Shown: in pieces, positions 41,157 to 51,044 of the stretch | Layout: the number at the start of each line of letters is the position of its first letter | Numbering within the stretch: the stretch's first letter is position 1 | Notes under the pieces: model-generated | Databases searched by the model: none | The model's input: the letters and a program-made list of their open reading frames with translations, nothing else | What the model was told of the DNA's origin: nothing | Made by a program: the position numbers and the translations under genes | Assembly: GCF_900099765.1 (NCBI RefSeq) | Contig: NZ_FNDX01000028.1 | Location: forward strand, 1 to 64,000 | Direction of reading: 5' to 3' | Source of the DNA: Paenibacillus typhae | GTDB lineage: Bacteria > Bacillota > Bacilli > Paenibacillales > Paenibacillaceae | DNA length: 64,000 bases

Positions 41157-42257
41157 TCATTCCGGAGTTGATGCTGCCGTATATTCTACATGACTTGCAA
41201 AAGACGGGCTGTTCGGCACGATCAGGACATGGGTGATTCCCGGATACATCAAGGCTTCGGTTCCATCGTTTTTCACAAAACGGATCATATCGTCCGGCTT
41301 TCGCGCCCACTTTCCTGAAATGACGGTTCCGCGCTGAAATAGCAGGGCCTCTCCGCCCAGCTCGACATCTATCTGCAGCCGGCCGATATCGTCCAATACC
41401 TTATGGTCTGCCCCAATTACCATAATATTAGCCGCTTCCACTGGATTATTATTGTTCAGATCCAGATGCGCCTTACCGTTGACCAGCCGCGCATAGGTTC
41501 GGCGCTCTGTGTCGTATTTATACCCTACCGTATAGCTCTGAAGCAGATAATGGACCTTCAGCTCTGCTGCAGCCGCCCCCTCCGTCGGCAGATAGTCCGG
41601 ATCAGTAAATACATAGGAAGGAACCTCTATGCTGTCCGAATAGCCCAGCTTCTCTGCCCCCTCCAGCAGCTTGGCTGTATTGCTGTACAGATTGTGCGGT
41701 GCCTTGCGCTCCTTGTCACGCCAGAAATAAGCGCCGGCGTTGCCGATCTCGTCCATATCCGCCTTCTTCTGCCGCTGAAGAATCGCATACGCCGCGGGAC
41801 TGCCTCCCGCATGCACCGTTACTGCGCCGTAGCTCTCGCCGAGGTCGATCAGATACGGGCGGATGCTGCGGACCGGGCCGATTTTGACTACGCCCGTGTG
41901 GCTCTGAAAAATCGCGATCAGCCGTGTAATTCCGCCCTCCGCCAGCACCTCATAGAGGACATCCGCTTCACTGATGCCCGACTGCGGCCGGGCGGCCGGC
42001 GCGTTGTTGATCATTACCGCGAGCGGCCGCGTCAGGCTGCCTTCCTGCACCGGCAGCCCGGTTAATCCGGACAGCTGCCGCACCGGGGGAGCCTTAGTCG
42101 GCGAAGGCTCGGGCCGTTCACTCGGCTGCGGCGATGCCGTCGCCACTGCCGACGGAGATGCCTCCGGCGCTGCCTCCCCGCCTCCGCAGGCAGAGAGCAG
42201 CATTGAAGCAAGCATAAGCCCGGTGAGCAGCCGGGTTGAGCTGCGGTTTATTTTCAT
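41157..42257 (-). CDS. DUF3048 lipoprotein, YerB-like
   Basis: 366 residues. Lipobox MLLSACGGG (Cys about 24), then a Pro/Ser/Ala-rich linker and two DUF3048 domains: RPLAVMINNAPAARPQSGIS, DVLYEVLAEGGITRLIAIFQ and VGPVRSIRPY-type residues (KIGPVRSIRPYLIDLG). Bacillus yerB is a neighbour of yerC and pcrA; here it lies about 10 kb away from yerC. Function unknown; likely at the membrane outer face. Confidence 0.85.
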   Translation of the reverse strand: MKINRSSTRLLTGLMLASMLLSACGGGEAAPEASPSAVATASPQPSERPEPSPTKAPPVRQLSGLTGLPVQEGSLTRPLAVMINNAPAARPQSGISEADVLYEVLAEGGITRLIAIFQSHTGVVKIGPVRSIRPYLIDLGESYGAVTVHAGGSPAAYAILQRQKKADMDEIGNAGAYFWRDKERKAPHNLYSNTAKLLEGAEKLGYSDSIEVPSYVFTDPDYLPTEGAAAAELKVHYLLQSYTVGYKYDTERRTYARLVNGKAHLDLNNNNPVEAANIMVIGADHKVLDDIGRLQIDVELGGEALLFQRGTVISGKWARKPDDMIRFVKNDGTEALMYPGITHVLIVPNSPSFASHVEYTAASTPE

Positions 42258-42394
42258 ATCCTTTTTACCTCCTAAGATTGGAGCTATATTTTTTTAAACT
42301 TATACTAGATAAACAAAGGGATAGGCGAGGCGGGTAATTTTGGATATCTTCTACCATTTAAGCACAGCCCGTCCCCTTTGTCTTGAAGGAGACG

Positions 42395-42434
42395 CAAAAA
42401 AAAGGATACAGCCTCTATATCGGCTGTATCCTAA
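42395..42434 (-). terminator. Terminator after the dioxygenase gene
   Basis: AGGATACAGCC (42403-42413) / GGCTGTATCCT (42422-42432); on the minus strand it is followed by eight T residues. Confidence 0.8.
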
Positions 42435-42451
42435 GCTAATATTATTTAACA

Positions 42452-43228
42452 TTAATCGACCATCCAGCAATTCAGGCTTAAGGTTCCGTACTGATAGGCC
42501 TGAATCATCAGCTGCGCCTGCCTGCCGGCATCAGCCGTTCCCATGATATAGAACAGCGGGACGAAATGCTCCTTGCCGTAGGATGGAACGGCGGCCCGCA
42601 CATGCGGCGCCTTCTTCTCATAGGCAAACAGTGAAGGCAGATCCCAATTCTGCAGCCCTTCAGCCAGCCAGGCGTCAAACTCCAGTGCCCACGGCTCTGG
42701 CTGGTCATCCTCCTTCAGCATCCGCAGATTATGGACGAGCCCGCCGCTGCCCAGCAGCAGAATCCCTTCCTCGCGCAGCGGAGCAAGCATTTGTCCAATC
42801 TTATATTGCTCCTTGGGTGAACGCAGAGAATCAACGGATAAGGCCACGACCGGAATATCTGCCTGCGGGAACATTTTGCTGAGGATGACCCATACGCCAT
42901 GGTCGAGCCCCCGGCCCAGAACCGGCTGGTGCGAAAGATTTCCTTTACCGAAAAGCTCGGAAATCCGGCCGCTTAGTGCAGGATCACCAGGGGCCGGATA
43001 AGCCAGCGAATACATCTCTTCCGGAAATCCATAGAAATCATGCTGCGCTTCATGCTGTGCATCTACTGTAATCAGTTGTTCGGGACTATCCCAATGTGCA
43101 GAGAAAACTACGATGCCCCTGGGCTTCCCCAGATCCTGGCCAAGGCGCTCCAGAAAACGGGTGTATTCGTTATCCTCCAATGCAAGGAGCGGTGAGCCGT
43201 GCGCAATGAAAAATGCCGGTAATTTCAT
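42452..43228 (-). CDS. Class III extradiol dioxygenase (LigB / DODA-like)
   Basis: 258 residues. Metal-binding candidates are His in FFIAHGSPLLA (near 10), His in FSAHWDSPEQ (near 45), His in GLDHGVW and His in SGGLVHNL, as in YgiD/4,5-DOPA dioxygenase-like enzymes. These open aromatic diols with O2; the natural substrate is unknown. GGAGG precedes the start. Single gene with its own terminator. Confidence 0.88.
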   Translation of the reverse strand: MKLPAFFIAHGSPLLALEDNEYTRFLERLGQDLGKPRGIVVFSAHWDSPEQLITVDAQHEAQHDFYGFPEEMYSLAYPAPGDPALSGRISELFGKGNLSHQPVLGRGLDHGVWVILSKMFPQADIPVVALSVDSLRSPKEQYKIGQMLAPLREEGILLLGSGGLVHNLRMLKEDDQPEPWALEFDAWLAEGLQNWDLPSLFAYEKKAPHVRAAVPSYGKEHFVPLFYIMGTADAGRQAQLMIQAYQYGTLSLNCWMVD

Positions 43229-43306
43229 AGGAGCCTACCTCCGTAACCCAGTATATGGTCTGCCCCTTTATTCTACCGCTAATCGGCGCGGAATGCGAAC
43301 AGCATA

Positions 43307-44137
43307 CTAGATCATCCAGTTCTGCCATTCCTGCTGCAAATGCTCCTGCTGGTTCATCCATTCCTTGGTACGCTTCAGCACCTGCTCCTGCGCCGGTCCT
43401 GACGAGAAGGTGTGGTCAGCCTGGAAAATAATTTCCTTGTCGCAGCGCCCCTCAGGGCGGGTCCAGAACAGCTTCTGGTACAGGAATGCATAATCCACAG
43501 GAATGACATCATCAGAGGTTCCATGGATAACCAGCACATCCCCGCTGAATTTACCCGCTTCCTGGAACGGCTGGAAGGCCGCCAGGGAATTGAAATACAC
43601 CGGAGTAAAGGAGTAGCCGGCATAATCAGCAGCGCCTTCCTTAACAGAGCGGTCATAGGCATCCCTGCCGACAATCTTCACAATATCATTGAACGGGTAG
43701 CCGACCGCGGCCCATAACACCAGATTCTTCACCCGGCGGTCACGGACGGCCGTCAGAAGCGCTACTGCCCCGCCTAGACTGTGGCCGATCAGCGTAACGC
43801 GCTGCGGGTCAATATCTGCGGAGCTGATTCCGTAATCCAGCACTGCACGGGTCTGGGCAATCAGCGACTCGATGTCCTGGCTACCGTAATTCCCGCTGCT
43901 CTCGCCGCAGCCTGCATAGTCAAAGCGGATGACCATGTAACCGTCCCGGGCCAGCTCGCGCGCTGCCTTAACAAAGATCCGGTCCACACCGATCCGGTTG
44001 CCTACGAACCCGTGGCAGATAACGGCCAGCGGTACCCGGTCCTTGCAGCGCCCGGTGGCTCCCTTTTCCCGTGATGGATAATGTATGCTAGCTGTAAGCT
44101 CTTCCTGTTCATACCGGATTACAATATTCCGCTCCAT
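43307..44137 (-). CDS. Alpha/beta hydrolase, serine esterase type
   Basis: 276 residues. The nucleophile elbow GHSLGG (near 119-124), acid in GTSDDVIPV and His in ADHTFSS form a full catalytic triad; the oxyanion motif HGFVGNR is near 41. The sequence resembles feruloyl-esterase/serine aminopeptidase S33-type hydrolases. The substrate is unknown. A 44138-44309 spacer upstream holds its promoter. Confidence 0.85.
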   Translation of the reverse strand: MERNIVIRYEQEELTASIHYPSREKGATGRCKDRVPLAVICHGFVGNRIGVDRIFVKAARELARDGYMVIRFDYAGCGESSGNYGSQDIESLIAQTRAVLDYGISSADIDPQRVTLIGHSLGGAVALLTAVRDRRVKNLVLWAAVGYPFNDIVKIVGRDAYDRSVKEGAADYAGYSFTPVYFNSLAAFQPFQEAGKFSGDVLVIHGTSDDVIPVDYAFLYQKLFWTRPEGRCDKEIIFQADHTFSSGPAQEQVLKRTKEWMNQQEHLQQEWQNWMI

Positions 44138-44309
44138 TGCTGTATCCTCCTCTTAAAGAAACGCCGTTCCAATGTATAATTATTCCGATTAACTTAGTGT
44201 GATTAATATCTTAATTATACTTCCCCTAGTCCTTTTGTCAACAGTATTACACTTATGCGGTCTCCAGACAAGAATATATTCAGTGAAGCGGACAGCGCCG
44301 GCCAACACT

Positions 44310-44347
44310 AAAAAAACCTCTTCCGCTCTATTGAGCACAAAGAGGCT
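44310..44347 (-). terminator. Terminator after the small acidic protein gene
   Basis: CCTCTT/AGAGG-type stem with TTTTTTT on the minus strand, just beyond the 44368 stop. Confidence 0.65.
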
Positions 44348-44367
44348 GAAGCATTACGCTGCTATAC

Positions 44368-44568
44368 TCACTCGTAGCTGCTGTGAAACATATCGTGGGT
44401 CTCCTGGCGTCCTTCCCAATCCTCGAAGCCTGTCACCGTATCCTGACCTGCTGCATCCCATAAGCTATAGCCGTCAGAGGCTCCCCAATCGCCGACTCCG
44501 CTGTTCTCTGCAGGCGCGAAGCCGTCACCGACAAATGTCCCTGCCTGTTTTTTGTCCTCATAACCCAT
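44368..44568 (-). CDS. Small acidic protein of unknown function
   Basis: 66 residues, rich in Gly, Asp, Trp and Ser (VGDWGASDGYSLWDAAGQ), no membrane segment. A terminator follows it, which supports it being a gene, but the ribosome site (AAGGGGCAGG) is distant from ATG. Not recognised. Confidence 0.5.
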   Translation of the reverse strand: MGYEDKKQAGTFVGDGFAPAENSGVGDWGASDGYSLWDAAGQDTVTGFEDWEGRQETHDMFHSSYE

Positions 44569-44754
44569 AACGTTACCTGCCCCTTCCTTGTTACCCGATT
44601 TGTGAAGCTAATCACAAGTTTAGTGTTTACTCTTCCAAAATAGATTATTCATACCAGCCAGAGGGTTGTCCTTGCACACAACAGCCGGGCAAACGTATAC
44701 TCTAGGTTGAAGGCTTTTGTGCTTACCCGATACCTGGAGGTTTATAATTCGGCT

Positions 44755-45417
44755 ATGAAAGTTAAAGCTATGATGAAGGAAAATAATGCCTTACGCGAGC
44801 AGATGACACCGTTTAACCGTTCTTATTTTGAGGATATGATTCTGGCCATGCGGGCCAGCCGTGTGGAGCGGGTCCGGGCGGAGGAGCTGCTGCTTGAAGC
44901 TGCCCGTCTGCTGCTGCAGGGCCAGAGTAAAGGCCGAAACGCCAAACAGATCTTCGGGGAGAGCCCGGAGGAATATTTCAAAGACATTATGGACAGTGTT
45001 CCTGCCCGGCCTGAACGCAGCAAACTGAACTATTATCTGATGATTGCCTGGACGGCATTAACCCTGATGTTCTCCGTGCTGGCCGTCGGCGGGCTTATTG
45101 CGAAATGGAGCGGAAGCTCTGCGGACCTGTTCAGCAAGATCAGTGTATTCACGCTGATTCTCGTAGGTTTCGGCTCCATTGTGCTGATGGAGCTGCTGGT
45201 GCGCTGGATGTCTTCTCTGTCAGAGAATGATGCACCGGGGTTCAGAACCTTTAATATCAAGGCACTTGGCATCTACATTGCTATAGCCGTTGTCGTCATC
45301 TTTGCCGGTGCCTTGCTTGATAATCTGTTTCCTGTCATTACAGTCTCGCCTTGGGTTAGCCTGGCTCTAGGGGCAGCCGGAGGGCTTGGGCTAAAATTCA
45401 TATTTCTCAGATCATAG
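44755..45417 (+). CDS. DUF1129-like membrane protein
   Basis: About 220 residues. A helical cytoplasmic N-terminal domain contains IFGESPEEYFKDIMDSV, typical of DUF1129 proteins, followed by four membrane helices (from about residue 105). Start choice is uncertain: GGAGG lies 14 nt before ATG 44755, while TTG 44707 extends it by 16 residues without a ribosome site. The gene precedes a secreted-protein gene by 39 bp and may be co-transcribed with it. Confidence 0.65.
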   Translation: MKVKAMMKENNALREQMTPFNRSYFEDMILAMRASRVERVRAEELLLEAARLLLQGQSKGRNAKQIFGESPEEYFKDIMDSVPARPERSKLNYYLMIAWTALTLMFSVLAVGGLIAKWSGSSADLFSKISVFTLILVGFGSIVLMELLVRWMSSLSENDAPGFRTFNIKALGIYIAIAVVVIFAGALLDNLFPVITVSPWVSLALGAAGGLGLKFIFLRS

Positions 45418-45456
45418 ATTTCTTATTCCACTCCGACCATTACAGGGGGTTCTTCC

Positions 45457-46386
45457 ATGAAGAAGCATAACATTCTACTGACAGCACTTGCTTTCATTAT
45501 CGGACTCCAGGGAGCCGCCTTATCGGCGTATGCTTCAGGTGCACCGGCTGCTGCCTCTAATACAGCAGCTACAGGCATCAGCCATGCCCAGGCAGTCTAC
45601 CAGGCTGCCCTGCCGCTGCTGGCAGACTCCGCCAAGCTGCCCCAGGCGATTAAATATTTGAACAGCAGCATCTATGCGGTTACCCCTTATCAGGCAACCG
45701 TCCTGGTTCTGAAGCTGGAAAATGTCCACAAGGCCGGGCTGAAGGTATGGGAGAGCCGGTTCAGCAACAGCACCGTACAGCGCAAGCTTGGCACCATATA
45801 CATAACCGGCGCTAGCATGGCTAAGCTGGCCGAGCGTACGAGTGACAGCACTCTCCGTGCCCTGCTCAAGAGTGCCGGAGAGAGCGGATATAAACTGGAG
45901 ACAGCAGAGGGCACTTATTTTCCGGTAATCGATTATGCCGCCTACCGCAAGTATAAGCTGTACGTGACAAGCGATATCCGGGAGTATATTACAATTATGG
46001 CTACCGAATCCGATCTGCCCTCCTCCAAGGATAACGGACTCGTCATCGGCTGGTCTGAGGTAGCCGGACGGGCGCTGAGCCAGGAGCAATTCATTAGGAA
46101 CCACCCCAAGTCCAACCGGACAGGCGCGGTCAAACAGCTGTATGCCATGTATGAAACCGACACCTTCTACGGCCAGAATAACACCCCGCTGTTCCACTAT
46201 GACAATCAGGAGATGGATCTGGAGGCCCAAAAGGCCTACAGCAGTTTCCTCGCCCGGAATACCGGCAGCAGCCCCTTCCTGGAGAAGCTTGAGGGCTTTA
46301 TGAAGCTGCTGAAGGAGAACGGCTATAAGCTGAATGATGCCGTAGAGAACTACCGCAAGGCGGAGGTTCCGCTGCAGCAGGCGTAG
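45457..46386 (+). CDS. Secreted protein of unknown function
   Basis: 309 residues with a clear signal peptide (LLTALAFIIGLQGAALSAYA then SGAPAAAS), so it is exported. The mature part is mostly helical and I do not recognise a family. AGGGGG precedes ATG. A strong bidirectional hairpin at 46406-46452 separates it from convergent ilvA. Confidence 0.65.
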   Translation: MKKHNILLTALAFIIGLQGAALSAYASGAPAAASNTAATGISHAQAVYQAALPLLADSAKLPQAIKYLNSSIYAVTPYQATVLVLKLENVHKAGLKVWESRFSNSTVQRKLGTIYITGASMAKLAERTSDSTLRALLKSAGESGYKLETAEGTYFPVIDYAAYRKYKLYVTSDIREYITIMATESDLPSSKDNGLVIGWSEVAGRALSQEQFIRNHPKSNRTGAVKQLYAMYETDTFYGQNNTPLFHYDNQEMDLEAQKAYSSFLARNTGSSPFLEKLEGFMKLLKENGYKLNDAVENYRKAEVPLQQA

Positions 46387-46405
46387 AGCCCATTCAAATC
46401 CCAAG

Positions 46406-46452
46406 CTAAAAAGGCCCGCCCGCGGAGAACTCTCCGCAGGCGGGCCTTTTTA
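46406..46452. terminator. Bidirectional terminator between convergent genes
   Basis: A near-perfect stem AAAAAGGCCCGCCCGCGGAG / CTCCGCAGGCGGGCCTTTTT has an A-run on one side and a T-run on the other, so it can end both the secreted-protein gene and ilvA. Confidence 0.85.
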
Positions 46453-46470
46453 GTTGTTTCGAACTAAATG

Positions 46471-47733
46471 CTAGATCAGCATATTGAACAGATTCGGCTC
46501 CTTGTTGATCTCCGTATAATCGACGCCCTTCTGCTTCATCCGCTCAATCAGAGGCTCATAATCCTCACGCTGGAACAGCTCGATACCGACAAGGGCCGGA
46601 CCGTTCTCCTTATCATTCTTCTTGGTATATTCGAAGCGGGTGATGTCATCATCCGGACCGAGCACCTCGGCCAGGAATTCCTTCAGTGCACCGGCACGCT
46701 GCGGGAAGTTGATCATGAAGTAATGCTTCAGCCCCTCATAGATCAGCGACCGCTCCTTGATCTCCTGCATCCGGTCGATATCGTTGTTACCGCCGCTGAC
46801 GATGCAAACCACAGTCTTGCCGCGGATCTGATCACGGTACATATCCAGTGCTGCAATCGGCAGTGAACCTGCCGGCTCAACGACAATGGCATTTTCATTA
46901 TACAGCTCCAGAATCGTCGTACATGCCTTACCTTCCGGCACCTTGACCACATCATCCAGATGGCGGGCACAGATATCATAGGTCAGGCCGCCGACACGCT
47001 TGACGGCAGCGCCGTCCACAAATTTGTTGATCTCCTTAAGAGTAACCACTTCACCGCGCTCTATGGCTTCACTCATGGAAGCAGCTCCTGAAGGCTCTAC
47101 GCCGATAACCTTGGTTGAGGGGCTTACGGTTTTTATATAAGTAGCTACACCAGCAGCCAGACCGCCTCCGCCGATGGTAACGAACACAAAGTCCGCCGGC
47201 TTGTCCAGATTCTCCATAACCTCCATGGCTATCGTGCCGTTACCGGCAATAATCCGCGGCTCATCAAATGGGTGAATCAGCGTCATGCTATGATCAATGC
47301 AGGCCTGCAACGCTTCGTCATAGGCATCATCAAAGGTGTCCCCTTTGAGAATGACCTCGACAAATTCTCCGCCAAAGCGCCGGACCTGCTTAATCTTCTG
47401 ATTGGGAGTTGTGCTTGGCATAAAGACCTTGCCCTTGATTCCGAGCGCCTTACAGGAATACGCAACACCCTGTGCATGATTACCTGCACTCGCACAGACA
47501 ATGCCTTTGGCCCGGTCCTCGGCAGACAGGCTGCGAATCATATTATAGGCTCCACGAATCTTGAAGGAGCGGACAATCTGCAAATCCTCGCGTTTCAAAT
47601 ATACATTGCAGCCATATTTGGCCGACAGCACCGCATCCAGCTGAAGCGGTGTACGGACGATTACCTCCCGCAGCACATGGTGGGCCCGCACAATATCTTC
47701 CATTCCTACGATCCGGTCTTCGCCGTCTCTCAT
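46471..47733 (-). CDS. ilvA: Threonine ammonia-lyase (threonine dehydratase)
   Basis: 420 residues. The PLP lysine is in RSFKIRGAYN (near 57-66), the phosphate-binding loop is TIGGGGLAAG and the C-terminal regulatory domain is a single ACT-like unit (KHYFMINFPQRAGALKEFL). It deaminates threonine to 2-oxobutanoate, the first step toward isoleucine; the single ACT domain fits the Bacillus-type short form. I chose ATG 47733 over the preceding TTG. No T-box is visible upstream. Confidence 0.92.
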   Translation of the reverse strand: MRDGEDRIVGMEDIVRAHHVLREVIVRTPLQLDAVLSAKYGCNVYLKREDLQIVRSFKIRGAYNMIRSLSAEDRAKGIVCASAGNHAQGVAYSCKALGIKGKVFMPSTTPNQKIKQVRRFGGEFVEVILKGDTFDDAYDEALQACIDHSMTLIHPFDEPRIIAGNGTIAMEVMENLDKPADFVFVTIGGGGLAAGVATYIKTVSPSTKVIGVEPSGAASMSEAIERGEVVTLKEINKFVDGAAVKRVGGLTYDICARHLDDVVKVPEGKACTTILELYNENAIVVEPAGSLPIAALDMYRDQIRGKTVVCIVSGGNNDIDRMQEIKERSLIYEGLKHYFMINFPQRAGALKEFLAEVLGPDDDITRFEYTKKNDKENGPALVGIELFQREDYEPLIERMKQKGVDYTEINKEPNLFNMLI

Positions 47734-47907
47734 CAAGTTCCTCGCCTCACTGTTTCTATCTAAAATTTATACTTCTTGTAACATACTCTTCAAAAGACAT
47801 TTTATCAAGTACTGTCTCCTCCGGGCAATACTCCTTCTAGCTTCAAGCAGAAACGGCTGCAAAAGTAGCAGAACTAAAGCATACAAGTTTATATTTTTCA
47901 CAAAAAT

Positions 47908-47944
47908 AACCAGCCTTGCGCCCCGGCAGCAAAGCTGGTTACAT
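47908..47944 (-). terminator. Terminator after the chemotaxis receptor gene
   Basis: TAACCAGC/GCTGGTTA stem; the minus strand continues TTATTTTTG. Confidence 0.7.
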
Positions 47945-47948
47945 ATTT

Positions 47949-50129
47949 CTAAGCCTTAAACCGCGACACGGCTTGCTGCAGCTGTACCGAGCTATTCTTG
48001 ATATCTTCCATCTCGGCGACGATCCCGCCTGATTTGCTGATAATCTGCTCCGCCTGGACAGCAATGCTGCCTGCTCCCGCAGCTCCCTCATTCGTTGCGA
48101 TGCTGGTCTCCCCAATGGCCGTCAATATACTTTGGATGGAAGCAAGCAGCTGTTCAGAGGTTGCGCTGAAATCAGTCACCAGCTCCTCAATATACCGGGC
48201 ATCCTCGCTGTACCGCTGACCTGTCTCCTGCATGGAATCGTAATCCCTAAGCACCTGGTTATCCATGAAGCGCAGCATCCTCTCAGCGCCTTCCACGAGC
48301 CCTTCGACAGCCCCGACTACCGATTCTGTAACATTCTGAATCTCTGAAACCGTCTCGCGTGAGGTATCGGCCAGCTTGCGGATTTCCTCGGCGACAACAG
48401 CGAATCCGCGTCCTGCCTCTCCGGCCCTTGCTGCCTCAATCGAAGCATTCAGCGACAGAAGATTGGTCTGTGCAGCAATTTCCAGGATAGCTCCCGACAG
48501 GAGCCGGATCTGCTGAATGGACGCAGATTGCTCGATTGCACTGCGAAGCTTCTCTTCACTCTCACCGTATATTCTATCTGCCTGCATCCGTGAAGCGACA
48601 GCAGCCTGCTTCAGCCTGTCGGCGCGTTCATTTATCCGGCTGGCCGCCTCGGCGCCTTCCTGGGCTTTGCGGGCAATCCCGTTCACCGCGTGCTCGATTT
48701 CATTCGTACTGGCATTCATCTCCTGCATGGAAGCGGCTGTCTGCTGCAAACCGGCTGACAATTCCTCCGTAATCGCCGAAACCTCCGAAATACCGCCGTC
48801 GAGCGCAAATATATTTTTCTCTGTATTGTCGAGAGCCTTGGAGATACTTCCGGAGCTCACCTTTATATCCTGAATCAGCTTCTGCTGGGATGAAATCATC
48901 TCATTAAAGCCATCCGCCAGCACACCAATCTCACCTCTTGCCGTTACTCTGGCCCGTACCGACATATCACCGGTCATCGCCGTCCTGAACGCCGCAGTCA
49001 GAACAGGAATCTGCTTCAGAATACTATTGGAGACAAAATAGAGCAGGGCGGACATTACCGCAATCGCAGCTATAACCGAGATAAAAAAGATCAGCTTGAA
49101 CGTCTTAAGAATCTTTTCCGCATCCGCCCGGGGAACAATCAGTGCGACCGACCACTGGTTCTGAACGGCAGGGGCATAAGAGACATAGCTGTCCGTACCT
49201 TCAATCTCGGTTGTAATCACGTTAGCGCCCCATTGGATCATTTTGTCGCCGACGGTTTTCCAATCCGGACCCAGATCACTCATTTTCTTCAGCAGAATAT
49301 TGTCAGCATCCGGGTGATAGATGAACGTTCCTGTCTTATCAATCAGAATGGCAAACCCGCTGCCCTTGTAATTAAAAGCGCTCAGCGCCTGTGTGATTTG
49401 CTCTGTCGAAATATCTACGCCTGCAACCCCGATGAGCTGGCCGGAGTCGTTCTGAATCGGCGCTGTCACACTAACCACCATTTTGCCGGAGCCTGCATCA
49501 ATATAAGGATCGGTTACCGTCACCCGGTTATTGCGGGCTGTAGAGGTATACCAGGTGCGCTCCTTCATATTAAAGTCCGCCGGAGGCTCAAACTCAGCCT
49601 GTGTAATGACCTTGTTCACCGCATCCAGCCCGATATATACGTTAAGCAAATTCTTGTTGCTGTCCTTAATGAGGTTAAGAGTTTCGATGAGCTCAGTATA
49701 GCCCTCGGTAGTTTTAACCGTGTCAGCGGACTTCACCATACCGATAAAATTCCGGATGTAGCTGTTGGCATTCAGCAGCTCAACACTGGCGGACGCTGGC
49801 TGGAGGAGATCATTAACCTTAACATTGATCTCCTCCTTCTCGTACGACAGCGCACTGCTCAAATCCTCTACGATAATCTGCTTGGCATTGCTATAGATAA
49901 CCAGGGCGACAGCAACAATAATAGTAACAACAGACACGATAACGGACAAAAACAGCTTGCCCCGGATGCCCATATTGCGGACCGGTTCCATCCATGCCTG
50001 AAGCACGGAGAGCGGCTCCGCTGCCTTCCTCAAACCTTCTGCGGTGAACTCCCCCTGTCCCTCCACAGTCATCAGTGCCGGCTTCTGCCCGTCCTTGTTC
50101 TTTTCTTCTTTCTTCTTTCTTAGTGCCAT
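47949..50129 (-). CDS. Methyl-accepting chemotaxis protein with dCache sensor
   Basis: 726 residues. N-terminal membrane helix near 55-75, an extracellular dCache-type domain (about 80-345, with the [20 protein letters not shown] region typical of amino-acid sensing Cache folds), a second membrane helix, HAMP, and the signalling hairpin containing [18 protein letters not shown]. It reports ligand to CheA. Adaptation sites are not marked individually. ATG 50129 follows GGTGGGGAG; four extra codons upstream are unlikely. The ligand is unknown. Confidence 0.92.
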   Translation of the reverse strand: MALRKKKEEKNKDGQKPALMTVEGQGEFTAEGLRKAAEPLSVLQAWMEPVRNMGIRGKLFLSVIVSVVTIIVAVALVIYSNAKQIIVEDLSSALSYEKEEINVKVNDLLQPASASVELLNANSYIRNFIGMVKSADTVKTTEGYTELIETLNLIKDSNKNLLNVYIGLDAVNKVITQAEFEPPADFNMKERTWYTSTARNNRVTVTDPYIDAGSGKMVVSVTAPIQNDSGQLIGVAGVDISTEQITQALSAFNYKGSGFAILIDKTGTFIYHPDADNILLKKMSDLGPDWKTVGDKMIQWGANVITTEIEGTDSYVSYAPAVQNQWSVALIVPRADAEKILKTFKLIFFISVIAAIAVMSALLYFVSNSILKQIPVLTAAFRTAMTGDMSVRARVTARGEIGVLADGFNEMISSQQKLIQDIKVSSGSISKALDNTEKNIFALDGGISEVSAITEELSAGLQQTAASMQEMNASTNEIEHAVNGIARKAQEGAEAASRINERADRLKQAAVASRMQADRIYGESEEKLRSAIEQSASIQQIRLLSGAILEIAAQTNLLSLNASIEAARAGEAGRGFAVVAEEIRKLADTSRETVSEIQNVTESVVGAVEGLVEGAERMLRFMDNQVLRDYDSMQETGQRYSEDARYIEELVTDFSATSEQLLASIQSILTAIGETSIATNEGAAGAGSIAVQAEQIISKSGGIVAEMEDIKNSSVQLQQAVSRFKA

Positions 50130-50556
50130 AGGGCTCCCCACCTTTGATCAATATGAGCCGACAGTACTCTCTTCTGAATAAACCAGCTGTTTTCGACTTA
50201 TTTCAGCTTATTTCTGCAAAAAAACTCTTTATCCCTTTACCGTTTAACATTGAGCTGTGAAATTACTGTGTCCATGTCAGGTTTTTTCAGGAAAATGCAG
50301 CATTAAACAAACATTTTCATGTAGAAAATGTCCAGTATTAGCTAAATTATCGAATGAAGAGATCTTTCAATAGATATCATGTTAGATTTCTTGTCAAAAG
50401 TGGATTGCTGTATAGTACTGTGGAGGATCTTAGGGTAATCGGATTGGGGAGTGAAACGCAGAGAAGGAGGATGCAGCTGCGGCAGCGGCTAATCTAAAGG
50501 TTGTTCATGACATTGTGCCGCAACTAACCAAAAAATTTAATTCCCGGGAATTCCGC
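50130..50556. other. Spacer upstream of the chemotaxis gene
   Basis: AT-rich near the gene. A plus-strand open stretch from about 50466 overlaps the Spo0E-like gene but has no convincing start. I could not identify a SigD-type promoter. Confidence 0.35.
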
Positions 50557-50796
50557 TTAGCTGTAGCTCAACTGCCGCGGCTGTTCCGTCCAGTTGCCTT
50601 CGCCGGTATGGGACTTGCTGCGCAAAGCCTCCATCGCCCGTCTGAAGCAATAGCGGTTATATTCATTTATAAGTTCATCGAGTACCATCGACTGATGGAG
50701 CACCACGGGATGTAAGAGATCAAATTGCTGTTCCAGCTTATTCAGCTTATAGCGGGCTTGCTCAATGCTGTGTTTCATACACTCTGAATCCTTCAC
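50557..50796 (-). CDS. Spo0E-family aspartyl-phosphate phosphatase
   Basis: 79 residues. The Spo0E signature is HQSMVLDELINEY (near residues 34-46; SxxLDxxI/V), in a helical hairpin preceded by EQARYKLNKLEQQFD. Family members dephosphorylate Spo0A-P and so delay sporulation. Start GTG 50796 is 8 nt after AAGGAGGG. It lies downstream of the regulator-peptide pair on the same strand, separated by a terminator. Confidence 0.85.
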   Translation of the reverse strand: MKDSECMKHSIEQARYKLNKLEQQFDLLHPVVLHQSMVLDELINEYNRYCFRRAMEALRSKSHTGEGNWTEQPRQLSYS

Positions 50797-50882
50797 CTTT
50801 TATCCCTCCTTTTGATAGTATTGTAAAATAATATGCGTTACTCTATGTGAAACTTTTTTCAGATAAATAATAAAATTTTCAG

Positions 50883-50920
50883 ACAAAAAAAAGGACCAGC
50901 CAGCGGCTGGTCCTTTGGCG
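50883..50920 (-). terminator. Terminator after the signal-peptide gene
   Basis: AAAGGACCAGCC/GGCTGGTCCTTT stem; on the minus strand it is followed by eight T residues. It ends 8 bp before the peptide gene stop. Confidence 0.85.
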
Positions 50921-50927
50921 ACTTCAA

Positions 50928-51044
50928 TTACAAACAGCCATGGATATTGTTCGGAGTTATTGGGCTTGCCTGAGACAGACCGGGAACGACTACTGCCAAC
51001 AACAAACTACTTACTACTAATAATCCTGCTAATTTTCTTTTCAT
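50928..51044 (-). CDS. Exported signalling-peptide precursor (Phr/AloP/NprX-like)
   Basis: 38 codons: MKRKLAGLLVVSSLLLAVVV then PGLSQASPITPNNIHGCL. This is a positively charged start, a hydrophobic core, a candidate signal-peptidase site after LSQA, and a short polar C-terminal segment that could yield the mature peptide. The gene begins 38 bp inside the 3' end of the TPR regulator in another frame and ends just before a strong terminator, the arrangement of Rap-Phr, NprR-NprX and AimR-like (Alo) pairs. AAAGGGG lies about 10 nt upstream of ATG. The mature peptide cannot be fixed from sequence. Confidence 0.7.
   Translation of the reverse strand: MKRKLAGLLVVSSLLLAVVVPGLSQASPITPNNIHGCL

Noticed and set aside
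47734-47900. T-box upstream of ilvA
   Set aside because: No specifier stem or conserved T-box sequence and no antiterminator visible.
50515-50715. Plus-strand frame opposite the Spo0E-like gene
   Set aside because: The Spo0E signature and strong ribosome site on the minus strand explain the region better.
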